Origin: Duganella flavida
Lineage (GTDB): Bacteria; Pseudomonadota; Gammaproteobacteria; Burkholderiales; Burkholderiaceae_D
NCBI RefSeq assembly: GCF_009857445.1
Contig: NZ_WWCN01000012.1
Coordinates: forward strand, 124,001 to 188,000
Reading direction: 5' to 3'
DNA: 64,000 nt
The translations under genes and the position numbers were made by a program. How positions within the stretch are numbered: position 1 is the first letter of the stretch; each line of letters opens with the position of its first letter. Shown here one piece after another: positions 18,231 through 26,369 of the stretch. A model generated the notes under the pieces. That model saw only the letters and a list, made by a program, of their open reading frames with translations. It was not told where the DNA came from and did no database searches.

Positions 18231-20054
18231 GTGGCGGCATTTTTCGGTGCAAAACAGCTGTTTTCCTCATCGCGCCCCGTATGGTGGGCCGGCGTACTGC
18301 TGTCGCTCGGCATCGGCGGGCTATTCCACCTGGCAGCCGACAGAACCATCGATTACGACGCCAGCGAGCGCTTCCTGCACCAGGCGCAAAACGCGCAGTA
18401 CAACATCAACTCGCGCATCAACGCCTACACCGACGTGCTGCGCGGCACCGCCAGCTTTTTCCACGCCTCGGAGAGCGTGGACCGCGACAGCTTCCACCGC
18501 TACGTCAGCGGACTCGATATCGAACACCAGTTCCCGGCGCTGGACAACATCAATTACGCCCAGTACGTGACGGCGAACGGCCGCGCCGCTTTCGAGCGCA
18601 GTCTGCCCGCCAGCAGCCGCGAGGCAGCGCTCGGCTATCCCGCCGACGCCGCCATCTCGCCGTCCGAGCTGCGCGACGAGTACTGGGTCCTGACGATGAT
18701 TGAACCACTGGCCGAGTTCCGCGAAAAAATCGGCCGCGACATCAGCTACCGCTTGCCGGTGGCGCACGCGCTGGCGCAGGGGCGCGACCACGGCACACTG
18801 AGCGCATCCGGCACGCCCATCAACAGCGTGCACCAGCCGCAAGGCGCCGGGCTGGCGCTGCGGTTGCCGATCTACCGCCCAGGCATGCCGCTGGACAGCG
18901 TAGAACAACGCCGGGCCGCCTGCATAGGCTCGGTGGGCATCGGCTTCAGCGTGCCGCGCCTGATCCAGGCAGCGCTGGAGCAGATGCAGGTGCGCGACAC
19001 CCGCCTGGTGCTGTACGACAGCGGCGACCTGTCCGGCAGCGCCCAGCCGCCGGCCGTGCGCCTGTTCGATAGCAAGCCCGGCACACCGGTCTCGCGCCCG
19101 CACGACCAGTTCAGTGTGACGCTGCCGATCGACTTCAACAACCGCCACTGGAGCGCCTACTTCAGCACGCCCAAGGCCAGCTGGTACAGCCGCTTCGACA
19201 CCTGGCTGCCATGGCTGGCGATGGCCTGCGGTTTCACCGGTTCGCTGCTGTTCTACCTGCTGTTCCATACACTGTCGTCATCGCGCATGCGGGCCGTCAA
19301 AATGGCCAAGGAAATGACGCGCGAACTGCGCACCAGCCAGGCCCGGCTGCAGCAGTCACACCTCAAGCTGCGCCGGCTGGCCGCGCACGCGGACCAGATC
19401 AAGGAGCTGGAGCGCAAGCGCATCGCGCGCGAAATCCACGACGACCTCGGTCAGAACCTGCTGGTGCTGCGCATCGACGTCGACATGCTGTGCACGCGCA
19501 CCCGCCACCGCCACCCGCGCCTGCATGCGCGCGCCCAGCACACGCTAGGCCAGATCGACCGTACCATCAAGAGCGTGCGCCACATCATCAATGACTTGCG
19601 CCCGACGGTGCTGGACCTCGGCCTCAACGCCGCAGTGGAATGGCAGATCGCCCAGTTCCGCCAGCGCTCCGGCATGATGTGCGAGCTGGTCGAGCACCAG
19701 GCCGAGATCCGCATCGACGACCACTGCGCCACCGCCTTCTTCCGGGTGCTGCAGGAATCGCTGAGCAACATCCTGCAGCACGCCCACGCCAGCCTGGTGC
19801 GGGTCGACCTGCGGCAAATCGACGGCACACTGAGGATGACCATCAGCGACAACGGCATCGGCCTGCGCGACGCCAGCCGCAACAAGGCAGGCTCGTTCGG
19901 GCTGGTCGGCATCGAAGAACGTATCAGCCTGCTGGGTGGCAGTTGCGCCATCACCGGCAGCCCCAACGGCGGCACCACCGTCGCCGTCAGCGTGCCGGTC
20001 AGCCGCGCGCCCAGCCGCGAGACGCCGGAACCGGCCATGGAATTCGCGCTGTAA
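18231..20054 (+). CDS. CHASE-domain sensor histidine kinase (HisKA_3 type)
   Basis: About 607 residues. An N-terminal membrane segment (WWAGVLLSLGIGGLFHLAA) is followed by a periplasmic CHASE domain (residues about 60-290), a second membrane segment (WLAMACGFTGSLLFYLLFH), a coiled stretch, a HisKA_3 dimerisation domain with the phospho-His in AREIHDDLGQNL, and an HATPase_c domain (ISDNGIGLRD, GSFGLVGIEERI). This is the NarX/DesK-type kinase class, which normally signals to a LuxR-type response regulator. None is adjacent, so it is an orphan here. GTG 18231 has AGAGGA before it; the TTG at 18186 lies inside the promoter. Confidence 0.88.
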   Translation: MAAFFGAKQLFSSSRPVWWAGVLLSLGIGGLFHLAADRTIDYDASERFLHQAQNAQYNINSRINAYTDVLRGTASFFHASESVDRDSFHRYVSGLDIEHQFPALDNINYAQYVTANGRAAFERSLPASSREAALGYPADAAISPSELRDEYWVLTMIEPLAEFREKIGRDISYRLPVAHALAQGRDHGTLSASGTPINSVHQPQGAGLALRLPIYRPGMPLDSVEQRRAACIGSVGIGFSVPRLIQAALEQMQVRDTRLVLYDSGDLSGSAQPPAVRLFDSKPGTPVSRPHDQFSVTLPIDFNNRHWSAYFSTPKASWYSRFDTWLPWLAMACGFTGSLLFYLLFHTLSSSRMRAVKMAKEMTRELRTSQARLQQSHLKLRRLAAHADQIKELERKRIAREIHDDLGQNLLVLRIDVDMLCTRTRHRHPRLHARAQHTLGQIDRTIKSVRHIINDLRPTVLDLGLNAAVEWQIAQFRQRSGMMCELVEHQAEIRIDDHCATAFFRVLQESLSNILQHAHASLVRVDLRQIDGTLRMTISDNGIGLRDASRNKAGSFGLVGIEERISLLGGSCAITGSPNGGTTVAVSVPVSRAPSRETPEPAMEFAL

Positions 20055-20069
20055 CTTTCCTTTCAAACA

Positions 20070-20083
20070 TTGATTTACATCAA
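20070..20083 (+). promoter_or_regulatory. FNR/ANR-type box
   Basis: TTGATTTACATCAA is a perfect TTGAT-N4-ATCAA site, centred 87 bp before the glycine-rich-domain protein start. At the usual -41.5 spacing this would place transcription start near 20118. It predicts induction under low oxygen. Confidence 0.7.
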
Positions 20084-20163
20084 GGAACACATGTCTCCTA
20101 CGGGCAAAATCAAGCCGCTCGCTGCTTCTTTTCAACCCGCATCAATACCGTAAAGGAATTTCG

Positions 20164-20754
20164 ATGAATGCCCAAGACCTGCACGCCATCGCCGCCCTCG
20201 ACCTGGAACCGATCAAAGTCAAACTGATGCACGCCGAATCCGGCGAAGGCTGGACGCTGGAACGCGCCAACGCGGTGGAATTTGAGTACCGCCGCTTCCT
20301 GATCCTGATGAAAAAATTCCCGAACGAGCAGACCGCGCCGCTGGTCGATGTCGACACCTTCTGGCATTACCACATCCTCGATACCATGAAATACGCCGCC
20401 GATTGCGACGCCGTGTTCGGCCATTTCCTGCACCACTTCCCCTACATCGGCCTGCGCGGCGAGGATGACGAGGCGGCCCACATCCGCGTCGGCCAGCGCA
20501 TGAAAGAGTTGTATGAAGACACCTTCGGCGAAGATTATGTGCGGGGCGATAGCGCCCACTCAGGTGTGGTGACGGCGCCGGCCAATTTCGCTCACTCAGG
20601 CGTGGTCGGCGTGCGGTTTGCGCATTCCGGTGTGGTCGGCGCCCAGACGGCGCACTCGGGCGTGGTGGGAGCCAGCGTCACGCAGGCCCAGGCGGCTATC
20701 GCAGCGGCGCAACAATCGCGCTTTTACAGCCAGCGCCCGCGCCTGATGGCATAA
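20164..20754 (+). CDS. Glycine-rich-domain (GRDP-like) protein with AHSGVV tail repeats
   Basis: A 196-residue protein. The first 125 residues fit the GRDP-like family, with the hallmark VDVDTFWHYHILDT (W67, H68, H70) and a Cys in KYAADCD. The tail then carries four copies of AHSGVV at residues 131, 143, 153 and 163 (20554-20667), separated by short TAPANF/GVRF/GAQT linkers, and ends in an Ala/Gln-rich stretch. No signal peptide. A perfect FNR-type box lies upstream. Function unknown. The repeats look like a multi-copy peptide or binding motif rather than a folded domain. Confidence 0.82.
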   Translation: MNAQDLHAIAALDLEPIKVKLMHAESGEGWTLERANAVEFEYRRFLILMKKFPNEQTAPLVDVDTFWHYHILDTMKYAADCDAVFGHFLHHFPYIGLRGEDDEAAHIRVGQRMKELYEDTFGEDYVRGDSAHSGVVTAPANFAHSGVVGVRFAHSGVVGAQTAHSGVVGASVTQAQAAIAAAQQSRFYSQRPRLMA

Positions 20755-20817
20755 AAAGCGAACGGCTTGCTCAAAAAAGTGGCATACTCTGTAGGATACG
20801 ACAGAAGGGAGAACATC

Positions 20818-21027
20818 ATGGCCGTCAACACCATCGCCTCCAGCACCAGCACCGCCGCCATTCAGCAAACCGCGCCGACGCGCCAGCCCGAGCAGGTTAA
20901 AGCTGTCGACAAACCAGCCGAGCGCGTCGCACAGCCAGCGCCGCCGCCACCGCCGCAAGCGGCTACCGCACCGACCGTCAACACCAGCGGCCAACGCATT
21001 GGTACTACGATCAGCACCTCGGCCTGA
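20818..21027 (+). CDS. Small low-complexity hypothetical protein
   Basis: A 69-residue protein, MAVNTIASSTSTAAIQQTAP..., rich in Ala, Thr and Gln, with a poly-Pro run (APPPPPPQAATAP). No signal peptide. AAGGGAGA precedes ATG 20818, and a strong terminator follows the stop, so it looks like a real monocistronic or end-of-operon gene. Its N-terminus resembles those of two other unknown proteins in this window (28200-28775, 55297-56829). Confidence 0.68.
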   Translation: MAVNTIASSTSTAAIQQTAPTRQPEQVKAVDKPAERVAQPAPPPPPQAATAPTVNTSGQRIGTTISTSA

Positions 21028-21039
21028 ACCGGATCCCCT

Positions 21040-21081
21040 AAAAAAACGGCGCGTTACCTCTAAGGTACGCGCCGTTTTTTA
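21040..21081 (+). terminator. Rho-independent terminator
   Basis: AAAAACGGCGCGT(T)ACC / GGTACGCGCCGTTTTTT, a long GC stem with A and T flanks. It can serve both the small gene upstream and the convergent gene at 21097-21336. Confidence 0.9.
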
Positions 21082-21096
21082 TTCCAGCTACCGGAA

Positions 21097-21336
21097 TCAG
21101 GAAGCCATCATCTCACGCAGTTCGCGGATGCTGAAATCGCTGATTTCGTGCATGCGGATCAGGATGGTGGCGCCGATCGGCAGGGTGTTGTGGCGGATCT
21201 TGGAGATGACCGGTGGGGCTACTTCCAGAGCGCGCGACAGGGCTGCATCGTTTTTCAGCTGCAGTTTTTCGATGATGGCGTCCAGCACGCGGTTCGGGTT
21301 GTACGACGGCGACGCGGTGATTTCTTTGAGAGACAT
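21097..21336 (-). CDS. Small HTH (Cro/XRE-like) protein
   Basis: A 79-residue protein with a predicted helix-turn-helix: LQLKNDAALSRALEVAPPVISKIRHNTLPIG follows the XRE layout, with APPVISKIR as the recognition helix. The C-terminus (MHEISDFSIRELREMM) is helical. It is preceded by 260 bp of unusually AT-rich DNA holding its promoter. It could be a small DNA-binding regulator; no partner toxin is visible. Confidence 0.72.
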   Translation of the reverse strand: MSLKEITASPSYNPNRVLDAIIEKLQLKNDAALSRALEVAPPVISKIRHNTLPIGATILIRMHEISDFSIRELREMMAS

Positions 21337-21597
21337 AATGTTGTAAGTAGGTTCTTTGCCACTTTTGTGTAGAAAAGCGACACATGGGTAAGAAAAATTT
21401 TTAGCTCAATTACCATTGAAGCACTACAAAACACAGACATTTATGCCTGTTTTTAGTGCTTAACCGAGATAATACACGTTTACGTTACAAAACGGCTAAC
21501 TCATCAGACATTTCTGTGAGATTTAGAGAGATTCTAACCCTATTTTTTGTGCTAATGCGTTTTTTGTTGTAAAAAAAGGTATCAAACCATGTAAAGA

Positions 21598-21849
21598 TCA
21601 GCTGGGACGGCGGACGCCGGCGGCAAGGAAACACCATTCAACGGCCAGCAAAGCAGCCAGTTGGGCGATCGAGCCTGGGAAGAACAACGAGGAGGAGGAA
21701 AGGTGTTCGGAATAATCAGCGCTGAAGTGCCAGCCTAACTGGTGGCGTATCTCTTCCGGCATGGGGGGCGGCCGGCGGCAAAACTCGCGTTGCCGCTGAT
21801 GCATGTAGGCGCGGACTTGCTCCTTGGTCGGCTGCAAACTGGCTACCAT
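21598..21849 (-). CDS. Small hypothetical protein
   Basis: An 83-residue protein, MVASLQPTKEQVRAYMHQRQREFCRRPPPMPEEIRHQLGWHF..., with one hydrophobic stretch near the C-terminus (IAQLAALLAVEWCFLAAGV) that could be a membrane segment. Family not recognised. It lies between two AT-rich spacers. Moderate confidence that it is coding. Confidence 0.6.
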   Translation of the reverse strand: MVASLQPTKEQVRAYMHQRQREFCRRPPPMPEEIRHQLGWHFSADYSEHLSSSSLFFPGSIAQLAALLAVEWCFLAAGVRRPS

Positions 21850-22011
21850 GCGCGCACTCCTTAGTGGAAGATGGCTGACATTATCTTATCACGCAGTGAC
21901 TTCCCTGATCTCCGTCCAACGTATTAACTTATAAGTTTGTCACATAAATCCCACGTTGCAATTGCACTAGTTTAATTTTAGTTATTTCTTTACGTATCTT
22001 TACAAAGCGCT

Positions 22012-22893
22012 TTACAAAGCGCGCAGCGTGTCTGCCACGGTTGGATAGCGCAAGCGCACGCCGAGTTCCCGCTTGATGCGCTTATTTTGCAAGCGGCGCG
22101 ATTCCGACATGAATGACAGCAAGGCCGGCGTCACCACCTGCTGCAGCTCGGCGCGCGGCAGACGCGGCGGGCGCGGCAGCTGGAAAGCATCGGCTACGGC
22201 GTCGAAATAGTGGGCCATCTTCATATCGCTGTCATCCACCGCATGGTAGATACGATTCGGTAGCGCACGGAACAGCGCACGGGCGATGATGGCGGCCAGG
22301 TCGTCAGCATGGATGTGGTTGGTGTAGACATCGTCTGCCTCAATCAAGGCCGGCGTGCCCTGCTGCAAACGCTTGAGCGGCAGGCGGTCGGACGCGTAAA
22401 TGCCCGGCACGCGCAGGATGGACAAGGCTGCCCCGCTGCGCTGCGCCCAGCGTCGCAAGGTGCGCTCGGCATCGACCCGGCGCAGCGCGCGCGGGTTGCG
22501 CGGCGCCACCGGACGGCTCTCATCGAACCGCGCGCCACCGCAATCACCGTAGACGCCAGTGGTACTGACATAAACCAAGCGCCCCTGCTCGGGTAAAATG
22601 GCGGTCAAATTGCGCGTGCGCGTGTCCAGCGCGCCCTCGGCAGGCGGCGGCGCCAGGTGGATGACCCACGGCGCCAGCCCGGCCAGGCGGCGCAAACTGG
22701 CGGGATGGTCGAGATCGGCCACCAGCGGCACCGCGCCGGCAGCACGCAATTCAGCACAGCGCTCCTGCTGGCTGGTGGTGGCAAACACGCGGAAATGACG
22801 GGTCAGCAGCGGCAACAGCCGCATGCCGACGTCACCGCAGCCCACCACCAGCACGCGCGGCCGGTGGCATTTTTGAATTTTGAAGTTTTTCAT
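22012..22893 (-). CDS. YeeZ-like NAD-dependent epimerase/dehydratase
   Basis: A 293-residue extended-SDR protein with the Rossmann motif GCGDVG (VLVVGCGDVGMRLL) and the YVSTTGVYGDCGG substrate-side motif. This is the YeeZ group of atypical SDRs, whose substrate is unknown. The start is MKNFKIQKCHRPRV; the frame continues upstream through the divergent reductase and is not coding there. Start codons of the two divergent genes are only 12 bp apart. The 3' end carries a 12-bp tandem repeat (TTTACAAAGCGC twice, 21999-22022). Confidence 0.88.
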   Translation of the reverse strand: MKNFKIQKCHRPRVLVVGCGDVGMRLLPLLTRHFRVFATTSQQERCAELRAAGAVPLVADLDHPASLRRLAGLAPWVIHLAPPPAEGALDTRTRNLTAILPEQGRLVYVSTTGVYGDCGGARFDESRPVAPRNPRALRRVDAERTLRRWAQRSGAALSILRVPGIYASDRLPLKRLQQGTPALIEADDVYTNHIHADDLAAIIARALFRALPNRIYHAVDDSDMKMAHYFDAVADAFQLPRPPRLPRAELQQVVTPALLSFMSESRRLQNKRIKRELGVRLRYPTVADTLRAL

Positions 22894-22905
22894 CAGGAAG
22901 ATTGT

Positions 22906-23931
22906 ATGACGTTTCAAATCACTGTACAGCCTAGCGGCCATCAATTCAGCTGCGAGGAAGACGAAACCATCCTGGCCGCTGCCATGCGCGCCGGCGTCGG
23001 CCTGCCTTACGGCTGCAAGAACGGCGCCTGCAGCTCGTGCAAGGGCAAGGTGGTATCCGGCTCGGTCAGCCACAAGCCGCACCAGGAACGCGCGCTGAGC
23101 AAGGAAGAAGAAGCGGCTGGCTACTCGCTGCTGTGCTGCGCCACCACCAGGGGCGACCTGGTGATCGAGGCGCGCGAAGTGGCGGGCAGCGATGATTACC
23201 CGATCCGCAAAATGCCGTCGCGCGTGGTGACGCTGGAAAAAGTGGCCGCTGACGTGATCGTCATGACGCTGCAATTGCCGGCCAACGAAACGCTGAAATT
23301 CCGCGCCGGCCAGTACATCGAATTCATGCTGCGCGACGGCAAGCGCCGTAGCTACAGCATCGCCACCGCGCCGGACCTGAACGAACCGCTGGCCCTGCAC
23401 ATCCGCCACATGCCGGGCGGCCTGTTCACCGACCAGGTGTTCAGCACCATGAAGGAACGCGACATCCTGCGCTTCGAAGGCCCGATGGGCACCTTCTTCG
23501 TGCGCGAAGATAGCGACAAGCCGATGGTGCTGCTGGCCTCCGGTACCGGCTTCGCGCCGATCAAGGCGATTGTCGATCACCTGCGCGCACAAGGCTCGCA
23601 ACGCCAGATGACCTTGTACTGGGGCGGCCGCCGTCCGCAAGACTTGTACATGGATGCATTGTGCCGCGAGTGGGCCGCTACCCTGCCGAACTTCAACTAC
23701 GTGCCAGTGATTTCCAACGCCCAGGACGAAGACAACTGGAGCGGCCTTACCGGCTTCGTGCACCAGGCCGTGATGGCCGACCTGCCGGACCTGTCGGGCC
23801 ATCAGGTCTACGCCTGCGGTGCACCGATCATGGTGGACTCGGCAAAGAAAGATTTCGTCGCCCAGTGCGGCTTGCCGGAGGAAGAGTTCTACGCGGACGC
23901 CTTCACCACCGAAGCCGATATCAACGCATAA
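22906..23931 (+). CDS. 2Fe-2S ferredoxin - FNR-type reductase (CDP-6-deoxy-glucoseen reductase-like)
   Basis: A 341-residue electron-transfer flavoprotein. The N-terminal plant-type 2Fe-2S domain has GCKNGACSSCKG and the fourth Cys in LLCCAT. It is followed by an FAD domain (RSYSIATAP, residues about 145-150) and an NAD(P) domain (VLLASGTGFAPIKAI, YACGAPIMV). It is commonly annotated as CDP-6-deoxy-delta-3,4-glucoseen reductase (AscD-like), but there is no sugar-biosynthesis cluster here. A general oxygenase-reductase or ferric-reductase-like role is equally likely. AGGAAG precedes ATG 22906. Confidence 0.92.
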   Translation: MTFQITVQPSGHQFSCEEDETILAAAMRAGVGLPYGCKNGACSSCKGKVVSGSVSHKPHQERALSKEEEAAGYSLLCCATTRGDLVIEAREVAGSDDYPIRKMPSRVVTLEKVAADVIVMTLQLPANETLKFRAGQYIEFMLRDGKRRSYSIATAPDLNEPLALHIRHMPGGLFTDQVFSTMKERDILRFEGPMGTFFVREDSDKPMVLLASGTGFAPIKAIVDHLRAQGSQRQMTLYWGGRRPQDLYMDALCREWAATLPNFNYVPVISNAQDEDNWSGLTGFVHQAVMADLPDLSGHQVYACGAPIMVDSAKKDFVAQCGLPEEEFYADAFTTEADINA

Positions 23932-23938
23932 CAGATCC

Positions 23939-23990
23939 ATCCCAAAGGCCTTTCGGGATGCAGAGTCCCAAAAGGCTCTGCTCCCGAAAG
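23939..23990 (+). other. Paired hairpins between reductase and MFS genes
   Basis: Two short inverted repeats, ATCCC-AAAGGCCTTTC-GGGAT and CAGAG-TCCCAAAAGG-CTCTG, fill the gap before the MFS start. There is no T run, so this is probably not a full terminator; it may attenuate read-through or affect translation of the MFS gene. Confidence 0.35.
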
Positions 23991-23995
23991 AACCA

Positions 23996-25243
23996 ATGTC
24001 AGCCAGTATCCCCGCCGCTTCCTCCAACGGTTTCAGCGTCCTGCGCCACCGAAACTTCGCGCTCTACCTGTCTGCCCGCACGCTGGCCACGCTGGCCGTG
24101 CAAATGCAAAACGTCGCCATCGGCTGGCAGGTGTATTCGATGACGCACAACCTGTTCGACCTGGGCCTGATCGGGCTCGCGCAGTTCCTGCCCTTCCTGG
24201 CCCTGATCCTGATCGCCGGCCACGCTGCCGACCGCTACGATCGCCGCAACCTGATCACCCTCGCTCTGGGCGCGCAACTGCTGTGCGGCCTGCTGCTGCT
24301 GGCCTTCACCACTACCGGGCTGACCGCCGTGTGGCCGGTGTTTGCGGTGCTGGTGGTGTACGGCAGCGCGCGTGCATTTATGGGCCCGGCTACGCAGGCC
24401 ATCCTCGTCAATCTGGTGCCGCAGGAAAGCTTCAGCAAGGCGGTGGCGCTGAGCTCATCCAGCTTCCACGTGGCCGTGATCCTCGGCCCGACGCTGGGCG
24501 GCCTGTTCTACCTGGCCGGACCCAAAACGGTTTATATGATTTCCTCCGCGCTGCTGGTGGCGGCGGTGGTGATGATGGCGATGGTGAAATCGGTCAAGCA
24601 GGCCAGCGCCAGCGGACCGGCTTCGTGGCACACGGTGCTGGAAGGCTTGCGCTTTGTCTGGTCGAAAAAAATCGTACTGGGAGCCATCTCACTGGACCTG
24701 TTTGCCGTGCTGTTCGGCGGCGCCACCGCCCTGCTGCCGGCGCTGGCGCACGACGTGCTGCACATCGGCCCGAGCGGCCTCGGTGCACTCCGCACCGCGC
24801 CGGGCATAGGCGCAGCCTTGTGCTCGATCGCGCTGGCCTTCTTCCCGATTACACGCCGCGTGGGTGCGTGGATGCTGGGCGGCGTGGCCGTGTTCGGCGT
24901 ATGCACCATCGTGCTCGGCGCGACCACCAGCTTCATCGTCGCGCTGGTCGCCTTGTTCCTGATGGGCGCGGGCGACATGATCAGCGTGTACGTGCGTCAC
25001 CTGCTGGTGCAGTACGAAACGCCGGATGAAATCCGCGGCCGCGTCAGCGCGGTCAACTCGGTGTTCATCGGCGCTTCCAACGAGCTCGGCGAATTCGAAT
25101 CCGGCATCACCGCCGGCTGGCTGGGCCTGACGCGCGCAGTGCTGTTCGGCGGCGCAGCGACCTTGGCCGTGGTGGGCGCATGGACCGTGCTGTTCCCGGT
25201 ACTATCACGCATGGACCGTTTCCCGCATGAGGATAAACAATGA
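23996..25243 (+). CDS. MFS transporter (EntS-like, MFS_3)
   Basis: A 415-residue, 12-segment major facilitator of the EntS/MFS_3 type (FALYLSARTLATLAVQMQNVAIGWQVY at the start; AADRYDRRNLI as the loop motif; DEIRGRVSAVNSVFIGASNELGEFESG late). Members export siderophores or drugs. It follows the reductase by 64 bp and overlaps the next gene by ATGA, so it is probably in one transcript with both. The ribosome site is weak. Confidence 0.9.
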   Translation: MSASIPAASSNGFSVLRHRNFALYLSARTLATLAVQMQNVAIGWQVYSMTHNLFDLGLIGLAQFLPFLALILIAGHAADRYDRRNLITLALGAQLLCGLLLLAFTTTGLTAVWPVFAVLVVYGSARAFMGPATQAILVNLVPQESFSKAVALSSSSFHVAVILGPTLGGLFYLAGPKTVYMISSALLVAAVVMMAMVKSVKQASASGPASWHTVLEGLRFVWSKKIVLGAISLDLFAVLFGGATALLPALAHDVLHIGPSGLGALRTAPGIGAALCSIALAFFPITRRVGAWMLGGVAVFGVCTIVLGATTSFIVALVALFLMGAGDMISVYVRHLLVQYETPDEIRGRVSAVNSVFIGASNELGEFESGITAGWLGLTRAVLFGGAATLAVVGAWTVLFPVLSRMDRFPHEDKQ

Positions 25244-25890
25244 GTTTTCGCCTACCCTCCATCATCCACAGCCGTCCACACCTGAGCACCGCCATCGTGC
25301 TGGGCGTGGCGGCCGGCGCAGCCCTGCCTGATGCGTGGCCGTGGCTGACGCGGCTACTGGTGGGCTGGGACGTGCTGGTGTGGACCTATCTGGCAACGAT
25401 GGGCTGGATGATGCTGCAAGCCGACCATCACGACATCAAGCGCGCAGCGTGCCGGCAAGATGAAAAAGGGCCGGTGATCCTGGCCGTGCTGTCGCTGGCA
25501 GTGATGCTCAGCCTGCTGGCCATCGTCTCGCAATTGGCCAACGCCAAAGCGTCCAGCGACCTGGTGGAGCATTACGCACTGGCTGTGCTGACCCTGACCG
25601 GTTCGTGGTTCATGGTCGGCGTGATGTTCTGTTCGCACTACGCCCACCTGTACTACATCGACGACAGCGACGACAAGCCGCTCGGCTTCCCCGACGATGA
25701 CCTGGTGCCGAACTACTGGGATTTCCTGTACTTCTCGTTCACGATTTGCGTGGCAGTGCAAACCTCGGACGTCAGCGTGCGTAACCGCCGCTTGCGCAAG
25801 GTGGTGCTGGGCCAGTCGGTACTGTGCTTCTTCTACAACCTTGCCATCCTTGGCCTCTCTATCAACATCGCCGCCTCCTTGCTTGGTTAA
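25240..25890 (+). CDS. DUF1345 membrane protein
   Basis: A 216-residue inner-membrane protein with about four to five hydrophobic segments and the DUF1345 signature region (LYYIDDSDDKPLGFPDDD ... PNYWDFLYFSFTICVAVQTSDV). Function unknown. The ATGA overlap with the MFS gene indicates translational coupling. Confidence 0.9.
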   Translation: MSFRLPSIIHSRPHLSTAIVLGVAAGAALPDAWPWLTRLLVGWDVLVWTYLATMGWMMLQADHHDIKRAACRQDEKGPVILAVLSLAVMLSLLAIVSQLANAKASSDLVEHYALAVLTLTGSWFMVGVMFCSHYAHLYYIDDSDDKPLGFPDDDLVPNYWDFLYFSFTICVAVQTSDVSVRNRRLRKVVLGQSVLCFFYNLAILGLSINIAASLLG

Positions 25891-25970
25891 TATTTCGAAC
25901 CGGAAATTAACGTGCACTTAAGGCTGGAAGGAGTAAGATGGTTATGCAGTCCAACAACAGGAGCAAGCGT

Positions 25971-26348
25971 ATGCAAATCCAAATTAACACTGACAAAACC
26001 ATCGAACGTCACTCTGGTCTCGACGAACACGTGCAGACTGTCGTGAGCAATGCCCTCCACCGCTTCGGCGAACAAATCACCCGCGTCGAAGTCCATCTCA
26101 GCGACAACCTGGGCCAGAAATCGGCCGATGGCGACAACCGCTGTTTGATGGAAGCACGTCTTACCGGACTTCAACCAATTGCCGTCAGCGACCACGCTGC
26201 CTCGCTACACCAAGCCATCAGTGGCGCTACCGATAAACTCAAGCGCGCCGTCGATAGCGCGGTCGGCAAACTGCATGATCACAAGCGCCACGCCGCCGGC
26301 GTAGGGTCGGCCTCGGCTGCAGTAGTGGCCGACGAAGAGGAAGAGTAA
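25971..26348 (+). CDS. HPF/RaiA-type ribosome-associated protein
   Basis: A 125-residue protein beginning MQIQINTDKTIERHSGLDEHV, with the ribosome-hibernation-like fold signature (ITRVEVHLSDNLGQKSADGDNRCLMEARLTGLQPIAV) and an acidic C-terminal tail (ADEEEE). Likely binds the 30S subunit in slow growth. GGAG before ATG 25971 fits well; an in-frame ATG at 25938 also has AAGGAG and would add 11 residues. Confidence 0.88.
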   Translation: MQIQINTDKTIERHSGLDEHVQTVVSNALHRFGEQITRVEVHLSDNLGQKSADGDNRCLMEARLTGLQPIAVSDHAASLHQAISGATDKLKRAVDSAVGKLHDHKRHAAGVGSASAAVVADEEEE

Positions 26349-26369
26349 ACCTGCAGTGGGAGCCGGTGC

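Noticed and set aside
21337..21597. AT-rich stretch as a replication origin or horizontally acquired island
   Set aside because: No DnaA boxes or iterons seen, and flanking genes look native; most simply promoter DNA of the HTH gene.
21999..22022. 12-bp tandem repeat TTTACAAAGCGC x2 as an attachment site
   Set aside because: No integrase, tRNA or second copy elsewhere in the window; it overlaps the YeeZ-like stop codon and looks like a slippage duplication.
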